Below are positions 54,715 through 62,229 of a stretch of 64,000 bases of DNA, piece after piece. The DNA comes from Sphingomonas oryzagri. Lineage in GTDB: Bacteria; Pseudomonadota; Alphaproteobacteria; Sphingomonadales; Sphingomonadaceae. Location of the stretch: contig NZ_JARYGZ010000001.1 of assembly GCF_029906645.1 (NCBI RefSeq), positions 186,001-250,000 on the forward strand, in the 5' to 3' direction. How positions within the stretch are numbered: position 1 is the first letter of the stretch; each line of letters opens with the position of its first letter. A model generated the notes under the pieces. That model ran no database searches and was not told the DNA's origin. It saw only the letters and a list, made by a program, of their open reading frames with translations. The position numbers and the translations under genes were made by a program.

Positions 54715-56082
54715 ATGGCGAAGATCGAGCAGGAATTTCTCGCTGCGCGCGGTACTCCGGGCGACCATCAGGCCGCCCCGTTTCTGCCGCGCAAACCCAT
54801 TCCGGACATCGGATCCGGCCGGATCGACGGCGAGCGCTTCCACTCGCGCGATTTCATGGCCCGCGAGTGGGACATGATCTGGACCAAGACCTGGAATATC
54901 GGTTGCCATGAGAGCGAATTGCCCGATCCCGGCTCGTTCCGGGTTCACACGCTGGGCAAGGAATCGCTGCTCTTCGTGCGCGGCGAGGATGGCGTCGTGC
55001 GTGGCTTTTTCAACGTCTGCCAGCATCGCGGCAACCTGCTTTGCCAAACGGACCGCGGCGACGTCGCGATCTTCAAATGCCCGTTCCACGGCTGGGAGTG
55101 GAATATCGACGGCTCCCTGCGCCGGGTGATGCACCCGCAGCTCTTCACGCAGTTCCGCAACGGCGTGCCGGCCGACGAACTTGCGCTACCACCCCTCAAG
55201 GTCGATCGCTGGGGCGGCTGGATCTGGTTCAACATGGATCCGGCGGCGATGCCGCTGATCGACTATCTGGGGGAGGCGGGGCGCCATCTGGAAACGTATG
55301 AGCTCGATCGCTTTACCTTCGTCGATCACAAGACGTTCGAGTGGCAGGGCAATTGGAAACATGCCCACGACGCCTTCAACGAAAGCTATCATTTCGAGGC
55401 GCTGCACCCCGAGTTCCTCAATTTCGCCGAGGGATTCGACGTGCCGATCGAATTGCTCGGCATCCATAGCCGCATGCTCAATTTCAACCATACGGTGAGC
55501 GAGATACTGGACGACCGGGAGACGGTGACGCCATTCCGCGCGCGGATGCTCGGTTTGCCCGAAGATTATGCCGGCAGCGCCAAGGACGCCCATCTCGACG
55601 TGGTGGCGCGCAAGCGGGCGATGCAGGACGACACCTATCTGCCCTACAGGCGGATGAACGACGAGCAACTCGTCCATCAATACCATTACACCTTCTTTCC
55701 CGGCACGACGATCACCTCGACACCGGAATATTCGATCGTCTTCCGTTATCGTCCGCACGAGAGCGATCCCGGTTATTGCTATTACGATTTCCTCATCACC
55801 CGGCACGATCCGCCGGGCTCCCCCGTGCCTGACGTCGATCACCAGCTATACCGTCATGACGAACTGCCCGATTATGCGGATGCCTTCGCTGGCACATTCG
55901 ATCCGGTGCTCGCCAACGTCCTCCAGCAGGACGGCACCAACATGCCGACCATGCAGAAGGGCACGGCCTCGCGCGGATTCCGGGGTATGATCCTGGGTGA
56001 TCAGGAGGTGCGGCTGCGTCATTTCCACCAGACCATCGATCGCTATCTGATGGGCGATGCGCCCAGATCGGGAGACCGTTGA
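54715..56082 (+). CDS. Rieske-type aromatic ring-hydroxylating oxygenase, alpha subunit
   Basis: 455 aa from an ATG with AGGAAGG. The Rieske centre is in NVCQHRGNLLC and KCPFHGWEW (C-x-H, C-x2-H). The mononuclear iron site lies near 218-232 in DAFNESYHFEALHPE, with two His and a later Asp in LQQDGTNM. It lacks an adjacent beta subunit or reductase in the window; a small Rieske ferredoxin gene closes the operon. A hydroxylase or demethylase acting on a ring compound is likely. It overlaps the ThuA gene by one base. Confidence 0.93.
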   Translation: MAKIEQEFLAARGTPGDHQAAPFLPRKPIPDIGSGRIDGERFHSRDFMAREWDMIWTKTWNIGCHESELPDPGSFRVHTLGKESLLFVRGEDGVVRGFFNVCQHRGNLLCQTDRGDVAIFKCPFHGWEWNIDGSLRRVMHPQLFTQFRNGVPADELALPPLKVDRWGGWIWFNMDPAAMPLIDYLGEAGRHLETYELDRFTFVDHKTFEWQGNWKHAHDAFNESYHFEALHPEFLNFAEGFDVPIELLGIHSRMLNFNHTVSEILDDRETVTPFRARMLGLPEDYAGSAKDAHLDVVARKRAMQDDTYLPYRRMNDEQLVHQYHYTFFPGTTITSTPEYSIVFRYRPHESDPGYCYYDFLITRHDPPGSPVPDVDHQLYRHDELPDYADAFAGTFDPVLANVLQQDGTNMPTMQKGTASRGFRGMILGDQEVRLRHFHQTIDRYLMGDAPRSGDR

Positions 56083-56864
56083 TGACCGGGCCGGCACGCA
56101 TTCACATCGTCACGGGTGGGCGCTACCACGATTTCGATCTCGCCCGGCTGACCCTGCTGCAGGTGATGGCCGAGGATGATCGCATCCGCGCTACCTGCGG
56201 CCATAGCTATGACGGCGTGGACGATCTGGCGGGTTATGCCGGGATCGTTCTCTACACGTGCGACCTGATGCCCACCGATCGCCAGGCGGAGGCGCTCGAT
56301 GCGTTCGTGCGTGGCGGCGGCCGTCTGTTCGCGATCCATGCTGCGAACGCGCATCTCGAGTTCACCGACGGTCCAGCGATCGTGACCAGCGGGATCCATA
56401 TTCCCGGCCTCGTGAAGCCTACGGGAGAGCATATCGCGCCGCTCTTCATGGACCTGCTTGGCAGTCGCTTTCTCGCGCATCTGGCAGCGCAGCCGATGCA
56501 CATTCACGTCGAAGATCACGAGCATCCGATCACGGCGGGTCTTCAGGACTTCGATATCGTCGATGAACCCTATATCGCGACCCCGATTGGCGAGAGCCGG
56601 GTCCTGCTGTCGGCGCGCTACAAGGGGCAGGCGCCGGGCTATGTCCTGGGCGACTGGCCGGACGATCCGCCCCGTCCTCAGCTTTATGTGAAGGATCATG
56701 GCGACGGCGGCGTCCTTTACATGCCGCTCGGCCATGCCTGCGGCCGCTTCGACATGGTGCCGATGATGGACGAGGCGCCGGTGGTTCGCGGCCCGTGGGA
56801 CGATCCCAATTATCAGGAATTGCTGCGGCGGGGCGTCGCCTGGCTGGCGGATGCGCGGACATGA
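56082..56864 (+). CDS. ThuA-domain protein (glutamine amidotransferase-like)
   Basis: 260 aa. IHIVTGGRYHDFD, GIVLYTCDLM, ALDAFVRGGGRLFAIHAANAHLEFTD and the metal-proximal HIHVEDHEHPITAGLQDFDIVDEPYI are the pattern of ThuA-like (trehalose utilisation, DUF1080-adjacent) domains. These are found in sugar and aromatic degradation operons but have no firm enzyme assignment. Its position between the oxygenase and the second SDR suggests a step on the ring-cleavage product or its glycoside. It overlaps the SDR ATG by four bases. Confidence 0.85.
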   Translation: MTGPARIHIVTGGRYHDFDLARLTLLQVMAEDDRIRATCGHSYDGVDDLAGYAGIVLYTCDLMPTDRQAEALDAFVRGGGRLFAIHAANAHLEFTDGPAIVTSGIHIPGLVKPTGEHIAPLFMDLLGSRFLAHLAAQPMHIHVEDHEHPITAGLQDFDIVDEPYIATPIGESRVLLSARYKGQAPGYVLGDWPDDPPRPQLYVKDHGDGGVLYMPLGHACGRFDMVPMMDEAPVVRGPWDDPNYQELLRRGVAWLADART

Positions 56865-57607
56865 GCGCCGATGAGGAACTGGCTGGCCGTGTCGTCCTCG
56901 TCACGGGGGCGGCGTCCGGGATCGGCAGGCGCACGGCCGAGCGGCTTCATGCGGCGGGGGCGCAGGTTGTGGCGCTCGACCGGTCGGATATCGCGATCGA
57001 AGGTGTGCTGGCCCGGCGGCACGATGTGACGCTGGAAGCGGACTGGAAGGATGCCGTCGCGGATACGCTTTCGCGGTTCAGGCGGATCGATGGACTGGTC
57101 GCCTGCGCTGGCATCATCGTCATGGCGCCGGTCACGGCGATGGCGATCGAGGATTTCCGGCGCGTCATGGCCGTCAACGTCGAAGGCTGCTTTCTCGGGC
57201 TCAAGCACGTCCTGCCGGCGATGATCGCGGCGGGGCGCGGCTCCATCGTCAACATCTCCTCCACTGCCGGGATCGCGGGGGCTCCGCATGCCGGGGCCTA
57301 TTGCGCCAGCAAGGGGGCAGTGCGGATGTTGACCAAATCGGCCGCGCTGGAGGCGATCGCGGCAGCCGACGGCATCCGGGTCAACTCGCTGCACCCGGCG
57401 ATGACCGAGACGCCGATGGTGGCGGAAATCGTCCGCCAGCTCGGTGCGGGGGCAGAGGTGGAGGACGAGATGCGCAGATTGCAGCCGTCGGGCCGGTTCG
57501 TGCCCCCCGATGCGGTGGTGGACGCGATCATATTCTTGCTGTCCGACCGATCGAGCTTCGTCAATGGCAGCGAATTCCTCGTCGACAACGGCTTTCTCGC
57601 CCAATGA
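56861..57607 (+). CDS. SDR-family dehydrogenase (second)
   Basis: 248 aa: VVLVTGAASGIGRRTAERLHAAGAQVVALDRSD, ACAGIIVMAP, SIVNISSTAGIAGAPHAGAYCASKGAVRML (Tyr-xxx-Lys) and NGSEFLVDNGF. It is only moderately similar to the first SDR, so the two probably catalyse different steps. It overlaps the ferredoxin ATG by four bases. Confidence 0.92.
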   Translation: MSADEELAGRVVLVTGAASGIGRRTAERLHAAGAQVVALDRSDIAIEGVLARRHDVTLEADWKDAVADTLSRFRRIDGLVACAGIIVMAPVTAMAIEDFRRVMAVNVEGCFLGLKHVLPAMIAAGRGSIVNISSTAGIAGAPHAGAYCASKGAVRMLTKSAALEAIAAADGIRVNSLHPAMTETPMVAEIVRQLGAGAEVEDEMRRLQPSGRFVPPDAVVDAIIFLLSDRSSFVNGSEFLVDNGFLAQ

Positions 57608-57981
57608 AAACGCATGTCGAAGCAGCGATGGGACATGGCAATTACCACCGTGCCGTCTGTCTCGACCAACTCGAAGAAGGCCAGCCGGCGGGGCTTGTGC
57701 TGCAAGGTTGGCCGGTGATGCTGGTCGTCATCGATGGCCGGGTCCATGCAACCCTGGATCGCTGCCCCCATGCCGCTTCCCGCCTCTCGACCGGCCGGAT
57801 CCGGCGTGGCGCGGTAATGTGCCCGCTCCATGGCGCGAGATTTGAGTTGGAAGGTGGACGATGTGTCGGTGGCAGTTACAAGCCACTGAAGATTTTCGAC
57901 GCCCGCATCTCGGAAGGGTGGGTAGAAGTCGATTTGCCAATTGGTGTTCCAGGCTTCGAACATATGCCTGTGGACATGTGA
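57604..57981 (+). CDS. Rieske [2Fe-2S] ferredoxin
   Basis: 125 aa. Cluster ligands CPHA (about 54-57) and CPLHG (about 73-77) are intact. Short, soluble, naphthalene-dioxygenase ferredoxin-like. It should hand electrons to the Rieske oxygenase of the same operon. No ferredoxin reductase is seen here, so it must be shared from elsewhere. It is the last gene of the TonB-SDR-Rieske-ThuA-SDR block. Confidence 0.88.
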   Translation: MKTHVEAAMGHGNYHRAVCLDQLEEGQPAGLVLQGWPVMLVVIDGRVHATLDRCPHAASRLSTGRIRRGAVMCPLHGARFELEGGRCVGGSYKPLKIFDARISEGWVEVDLPIGVPGFEHMPVDM

Positions 57982-58186
57982 GTGGATTCGATGTCGAGGA
58001 TGTTGTTTGAGCGTGAGATCATTTCGGCTGGCAGCGGTGGCGTCTCGTAAGGCTTGTTGAGGCAGAGCGTGATATAATGCTTGCATCGAACGCAAGCCGC
58101 CGCGTCGGATTATTTGTCACCTCGTGAACGAATAGCAATTCACTCTGGCGACCTGCTCGGGGGGGGCGGCAGTCTCGAAGCGACTG

Positions 58187-59803
58187 TCAGCCGCCATGCT
58201 TCTTTCTGGAACTGCCATGTTCCTGAAGCGATTGCCAGTTCAGCTCGAAGCGGGCGAGATACTTGCGCAGTCGATCGGCATCGTTCGCCGTGGTCCGTTT
58301 GGTTCGTGACACGGCGAAAAGGCTTCGTCCCGCCTCCGATAGCGAACGGCTGCGGACACAGGTCTGTACCACGGTGGCAAGCTGTGCCCGGTCGAAGGGA
58401 TCGAGCGCGTCGAGCTGTTCTGGGGAGAGAAAACGGGCCAGATGGTCGTCTCGTTCGTCCGAGTTCGACCATAGCCGGCTCAGCCTGGTGATCTCCGCTT
58501 CGACGCCTTCGGCATCGATCCGCCCGGTCGCGCTCAGCGTCGCCATACGCGTAATGCTCGCGGCAAGATCGCGGAAGTTGCCCGACCACAAGGCATCGGG
58601 CGCGGTCGCGAACGCCAGATAGCGCTCGCGCGCCTCCTTGTTGAAGGTGACGCGGCTGCCCTCGCGTTCGGCGAAGCGATCCAGCTCGTAGTCCAGATTG
58701 GGGGCGATATCCTCGCGCCGGTCGGCAAGGCCGGGAAGCGCGAAGGTCCAGAGGTTCAGGCGCGCATAGAGATCGTCGCGAAACTGGCCGTCGTTGACGG
58801 CGCGGCCGAGATCGCGGTTGGTGCCGGCGATCAGCTGGAAATCGCTGGCGATCTCCTTGTCGGAACCGACCGGCAGGAAACGTTTGTCCTCAATCGCGCG
58901 CAGGATCATCGCCTGCTCGTCCAGGCCCAGTTCGCCGATCTCGTCGAGGAACAGCATTCCCGTATCGGCGGCGCGCAGCAGTCCGGGGCGGTCGGCGATC
59001 GCGCCGGTGAAGGCGCCCTTCCTGTGGCCGAACAAGGCCGACATCGCACCGTCGCCCTTTAGCGTGGCGCAGTTCACCTCGACGAACGGCCCCTTTACCT
59101 GATGCTTGAGCCGTTTGAGTTCGTAAATCCGGCGCGCCAGCTGGCTCTTGCCCGCGCCCGTGGGCCCCATCAGCAGAACGGGTGCCTTGGAGCGCCCCGC
59201 GACCTGCTCGATCTCGTCGATCATGCGGTTGAAGGCGGGGTTGCGGGTTTCGATGCCGGACTTGAGGAAGGACGTGCTCTCCGCGCTCGCCGCTGCGAAG
59301 CGCGTCGCGATGCTGTCGTAGCGCGAGAGATCGAGATCGATCGCGGTCCAGGTACCGACCCCGTCATTGGTGCCCCGGCGCGGCTGCGTCTGGAGCAGCC
59401 GCCCTGGCAGATAATGGGCTTCCGTCAGCAGAAAGAGGCAGATCTGCGCGACGTGCGTGCCGGTGGTGATGTGGATCAGATAATCCTCGGCCTCCGGATC
59501 GAACGGATAGTCCCGCGCGAAGTCGAGCAGCTTGCCATAGACTTCCTCGAAGTCCCACGGGTCCTTGAAATCGAGAAGGTACGGTTCGACCGTCGTCTCG
59601 GGCGAAACGGAGGCGATGTCTTCGGTGACGTAGCTGGCGAGCCGGGTGTGGGCGCTGCCGTGCAGCAACACCAGCCGATCGACCCGCAGGTCCTCATGCA
59701 TCGTCAGCCCGACGGTAGGGCGCCACTTGTTCCAGCGCGTCGGGCCGAACTTGCTCGCATCCAGCGTGGAGCCAAGGAATCCAAGAACGACGAGTGGTTT
59801 CAT
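58187..59803 (-). CDS. rtcR: RtcR, CARF-AAA+ sigma-54 activator of RNA repair
   Basis: 538 aa from MKPLVVLGFLGSTLDASKF. The N-terminal RtcR/CARF domain (about 1-180) senses RNA or nucleotide ligands. The AAA+ domain has Walker A LMGPTGAGKSQLARRIY, an intact GAFTGA in FGHRKGAFTGAIADRPG, and Walker B GMLFLDEIGELGLD. The C-terminus (about 470-530) holds the HTH (LSEAGRSLFAVSRTKRTTANDADRLRKYLARF). It is divergent from the rsr-Y RNA-rtcB operon, whose sigma-54 promoter it should activate. Its own Shine-Dalgarno lies in a small hairpin. Confidence 0.93.
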   Translation of the reverse strand: MKPLVVLGFLGSTLDASKFGPTRWNKWRPTVGLTMHEDLRVDRLVLLHGSAHTRLASYVTEDIASVSPETTVEPYLLDFKDPWDFEEVYGKLLDFARDYPFDPEAEDYLIHITTGTHVAQICLFLLTEAHYLPGRLLQTQPRRGTNDGVGTWTAIDLDLSRYDSIATRFAAASAESTSFLKSGIETRNPAFNRMIDEIEQVAGRSKAPVLLMGPTGAGKSQLARRIYELKRLKHQVKGPFVEVNCATLKGDGAMSALFGHRKGAFTGAIADRPGLLRAADTGMLFLDEIGELGLDEQAMILRAIEDKRFLPVGSDKEIASDFQLIAGTNRDLGRAVNDGQFRDDLYARLNLWTFALPGLADRREDIAPNLDYELDRFAEREGSRVTFNKEARERYLAFATAPDALWSGNFRDLAASITRMATLSATGRIDAEGVEAEITRLSRLWSNSDERDDHLARFLSPEQLDALDPFDRAQLATVVQTCVRSRSLSEAGRSLFAVSRTKRTTANDADRLRKYLARFELNWQSLQEHGSSRKKHGG

Positions 59804-59805
59804 TC

Positions 59806-59821
59806 TTATCCTTTGGGATAA
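59806..59821 (-). promoter_or_regulatory. Shine-Dalgarno-sequestering hairpin before rtcR
   Basis: On the minus strand TTATCC pairs with GGATAA around CAAA; the GGA of the rtcR Shine-Dalgarno (AAGGATAAGA, then ATG) is inside the stem. It could limit basal RtcR translation. The six-bp stem is AT-rich and short, so this is a suggestion. Confidence 0.4.
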
Positions 59822-59951
59822 ATCCGTATCCATGTCGATATAGAAAGAGTTGCTCTTTTAGCACGTGCCTTCCTGGCCTCATTTCAAGATGTCGTTTTTT
59901 TTAATGTTATCACAATGGGTTGTAAGATTTTTCTGGAAGCGGGGAATGAGT

Positions 59952-59966
59952 TGGCACGCTCCCTGC
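59952..59966 (+). promoter_or_regulatory. Sigma-54 promoter of the RNA-repair operon
   Basis: TGGCAC, five bases, CTGC at 59952-59966 matches TGGCAC-N5-TTGC with one mismatch. The invariant GG (59953-59954) and GC (59965-59966) have the correct 12-bp spacing. Transcription should start near 59978, about 100 bases before the rsr ATG. The AT-rich region 59830-59945 would hold the RtcR enhancer sites. Confidence 0.82.
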
Positions 59967-60078
59967 GAAGTGATGGGCGTCGGTGAGGCGACATATCGGC
60001 CTCTCGACAGCGGAGCCGGATACGGGGCGGTTGGAATGGGCCGGCCGCCCCCGAACGGACAGGGATTGGAGTTGGACA

Positions 60079-61626
60079 ATGGCCAACAAGGGACTTTTCG
60101 CGAGCGCCGTGGCGAAGCTTCTGCCGCGCGCCGATGCGGTCAACCGCGAGGGCGCGCCGGCTTATGCTTATGGGCCTGAGGCCAAGCTCGCCCAGCTTGC
60201 GGCGACCGGCACGCTGGCGGACAATTTCTACGGAGCTGCGGAGACGCAGCTCACCGATGTGCTCGACGCCGCTCGCGCGGTCGATCCGGTTTTCGTGGCG
60301 CAGGCGGCTGTCTACGCCCGGTCCTCGGGGTCGATGAAGGACATGCCGGCGCTGCTCGCGGCCTATCTCACGGTGGCGGATCCGGATCTGTCGGTCCCGG
60401 TCTTCGGACGGGTGATCGACAGCGGGCGGATGCTGCGCTCCTTCGTGCAGATCATGCGCTCGGGGCAGGTGGGGCGGACGTCGCTTGGCTCGCGGCCGAA
60501 GCGGCTGGTCCAGCGCTGGCTGGAGGAGGCGTCGATGCGCGATCTGATGGCGGCGGCGACGGGTTCCGATCCGAGCCTCGCCGACATCGTCAAGATGGTG
60601 CACCCCAAGCCCGCAGATGCCGCGCGCAAGGCTTTCTACGGCTGGCTGATCGGGCGTCCCTACGACGTCGCCGCGCTGCCCGCCGAGATCGCCGCGTTCG
60701 AGGCCTGGAAGCAGGACAATACGCTCCCGCTTCCGTCCGTGCCGTTCGAGTGGTTGACCACCTTTCCGCTGAGTGCGGAGCAGTGGGCGGTGCTGGCGAC
60801 GCGGATGGGCTGGCAGGCGCTGCGGATGAACCTGAACACGCTGGCGCGCAAAGGCGCGTTCGACGTGAACGGGATCACCGAGGCGGTCGCAGCCCGTCTC
60901 GCCGACGCGCAGGCCATCGAGAAGGTCCGGCCGATGCCGTATCAGCTGATGGTGGCGCTGGGCCAGGTCGGTGACGGTGTGCCGCTCAAGGTGCAGGCCG
61001 CGCTCGAGGATGCGCTGGAGCTGTCGCTCCAGAGCGTACCGACGGTGCCGGGCCAGATCGTCGTCTGCCCCGACGTGTCGGGGTCGATGAGCTCGTCGGT
61101 GACGGGGTATCGCAAGGGTGCTTCGTCGAAGGTCCGGTGCATCGATGTCGCAGCCCTGGTGACGGCGGCGATGCTGCGGACCAACCGTGCGGCCCGTGTG
61201 CTGCCGTTCGAGCAGACGGTCGTGACGCTCAAGCTCGATCCGCGTGCCCGTCTCGCCGTCAACGCGGCGAAGCTGGCGGCGGTTGGCGGGGGCGGGACGA
61301 GCGTCTCGGCACCGCTCGCGTTGCTGAACGCTCAGCGGGCGAAGGTCGATCTCGTCGTGATCGTGTCGGACAATCAGTCCTGGGTGCATACCAACCGGGC
61401 CGGAGCGACCGCCACGATGGCCGAGTGGGACGTGCTGAAGCGCCGGAATCCGGATGCCAGGCTCGTCTGCATCGACGTGCAGCCTTACGGCACGACGCAG
61501 GCCACCGGCCGGGCGGATATCCTCAATGTCGGGGGCTTCTCCGACAGCGTGTTCGACACGATCGCGCGCTTCGTCTCCGGCGAGACGCGCGACTGGGTCG
61601 AGATCGTTAGCCAAGTGGAGTTGTAG
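60079..61626 (+). CDS. rsr: TROVE-domain Ro60-like RNA-binding protein (Rsr)
   Basis: 515 aa. A TROVE HEAT-repeat ring at about 20-340 (YAYGPEAKLAQLAATGTLADNFYG, VFVAQAAVYARSSGSMKDMPALLAAYLTV, MGWQALRMNLNTLARKGAF) is followed by a C-terminal vWA domain with an intact MIDAS (PDVSGSMSSS, GGGGTSVSAPL, IVSDNQSWV). It is a Ro60 orthologue: it binds misfolded RNAs in its central hole and Y RNAs on its outer surface. The Y-RNA-like array starts 10 bases after its stop. First gene of the sigma-54 operon. Confidence 0.95.
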   Translation: MANKGLFASAVAKLLPRADAVNREGAPAYAYGPEAKLAQLAATGTLADNFYGAAETQLTDVLDAARAVDPVFVAQAAVYARSSGSMKDMPALLAAYLTVADPDLSVPVFGRVIDSGRMLRSFVQIMRSGQVGRTSLGSRPKRLVQRWLEEASMRDLMAAATGSDPSLADIVKMVHPKPADAARKAFYGWLIGRPYDVAALPAEIAAFEAWKQDNTLPLPSVPFEWLTTFPLSAEQWAVLATRMGWQALRMNLNTLARKGAFDVNGITEAVAARLADAQAIEKVRPMPYQLMVALGQVGDGVPLKVQAALEDALELSLQSVPTVPGQIVVCPDVSGSMSSSVTGYRKGASSKVRCIDVAALVTAAMLRTNRAARVLPFEQTVVTLKLDPRARLAVNAAKLAAVGGGGTSVSAPLALLNAQRAKVDLVVIVSDNQSWVHTNRAGATATMAEWDVLKRRNPDARLVCIDVQPYGTTQATGRADILNVGGFSDSVFDTIARFVSGETRDWVEIVSQVEL

Positions 61627-61635
61627 AAGACAGGG

Positions 61636-61783
61636 CCGTGGCGAATGCCGGCGGGATTACATTGCACCAAAGGGGAAACCCGACAGTCCAGAGTAGAGCG
61701 TTCGGGAAACCGGAAGATGGGGTTCGAGTCCCCCCGTTGCAGCGGTAGCTCAAGGACAGTCTCGCCACCCCTCGTTGCCACGG
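61636..61783 (+). ncRNA. Y-RNA-like module 1
   Basis: Terminal stem CCGTGGCGA (61636-61644) with TTGCCACGG (61775-61783). Conserved internal loop AUGCC opposite ACCCCUCG. Second stem GGCGGGATT (61650-61658) with AGTCTCGCC (61758-61766), two G-U pairs. A T-arm-like hairpin GGGG-TTCGAGT-CCCC follows, then a shortened acceptor-like hairpin (CCGT/GCGG) and a TAGCTCAAGG D-like segment without a clear D-stem partner. The tRNA-like part looks degenerate compared with modules 2 and 3. Confidence 0.8.
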
Positions 61784-61798
61784 CCCGCATACGAACAT

Positions 61799-61936
61799 CA
61801 CGGCGAATGCCGGGAAGGATTACATTGGTAATGCGGCTGTCGCGGGTTCGAGTCCCGCCTGCACCGAAAGGCGCAGTAGCTCAGTTGGATAGAGCACCGG
61901 TCCCTCGGGACATCCTTTCCACCCCTCGTCGCCGTG
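61799..61936 (+). ncRNA. Y-RNA-like module 2, circularly permuted tRNA fold
   Basis: Terminal stem CACGGCGA/TCGCCGTG (8 bp). Internal loop AUGCC/ACCCCUCG. Second stem GGGAAGGAT (61812-61820) with ATCCTTTCC (61912-61920), one G-U. Inside are a T-arm GCGGG-TTCGAGT-CCCGC (61842-61858) and acceptor strands CTGCACC (61859-61865) and GGCGCAG (61870-61876) joined by a GAAA loop. Then come TA and a textbook D-arm GCTC-AGTTGGATA-GAGC (61879-61895). The order T-arm, acceptor, D-arm is a tRNA opened at the anticodon and closed at the acceptor end. Confidence 0.9.
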
Positions 61937-61946
61937 GACGAGATTC

Positions 61947-62099
61947 TCATGGCGAATGCCTGACAGACTACATGGCTTATCACGCCCCGGATGCGGGTTC
62001 GAATCCCGCCGCGCCGTCCATATCGGCGCGTAGTTTAACGGAAGAACAGGGACCGTTCGCGAGAACGGAGAGAAGTCTGTCGAACACTCGTCGCCATGA
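61947..62099 (+). ncRNA. Y-RNA-like module 3, permuted tRNA with internal CCA
   Basis: Terminal stem TCATGGCGA/TCGCCATGA (9 bp). Internal loop AUGCC/AACACUCG. Second stem TGACAGACT (61961-61969) with AGTCTGTCG (62074-62082). T-arm GCGGG-TTCGAAT-CCCGC (61993-62009). Acceptor CGCGCCG (62010-62016) pairs perfectly with CGGCGCG (62024-62030); between them T, CCA and TAT, as if a mature tRNA 3' end were tied to its own 5' end. D-arm GTTT-AACGGAA-GAAC (62033-62047). A further GNRA hairpin CCGTTC-GCGA-GAACGG (62053-62068) follows. Confidence 0.9.
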
Positions 62100-62110
62100 A
62101 CCTTATTGAC

Positions 62111-62202
62111 GCTGGCGAATGCCGGATGGGACTACACTGGTAAAGGCCGCAAGGCTGAGCGGTTCAACTCCGCAATCGGTCTCACCAATCCTCGTCGCCG
62201 GC
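62111..62202 (+). ncRNA. Y-RNA-like module 4, short form
   Basis: Terminal stem GCTGGCGA/TCGCCGGC (8 bp with one G-U). Internal loop AUGCC/AAUCCUCG. Second stem GG(A)TGGGAC with GTCTCACC, one bulged A. Inside are only two hairpins: GGCC-GCAA-GGCT and a T-arm-like GCGG-TTCAACT-CCGC. There is no acceptor or D-arm, so the tRNA mimic is missing or minimal. It ends 27 bases before the rtcB ATG and could affect rtcB translation. Confidence 0.8.
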
Positions 62203-62229
62203 ACCATGATGATTCGAAGGGAGGTCACG

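Noticed and set aside
58055-58078. TATAAT at 58073 as a sigma-70 promoter after the ferredoxin gene
   Set aside because: No -35 at the right distance (TTGTTG is only 12 bp away) and no gene follows on that strand; likely chance.
59884-61614. 576-codon minus-strand frame opposite the TROVE gene
   Set aside because: Repetitive Arg/His composition typical of antisense frames; the TROVE/vWA protein is unambiguous.
61800-62050. Conventional tRNA genes in the region between rsr and rtcB
   Set aside because: T-loops and a D-arm are present, but in the order T-arm, acceptor, D-arm and without an anticodon arm. They belong to Y-RNA-like permuted mimics, not tRNA genes.
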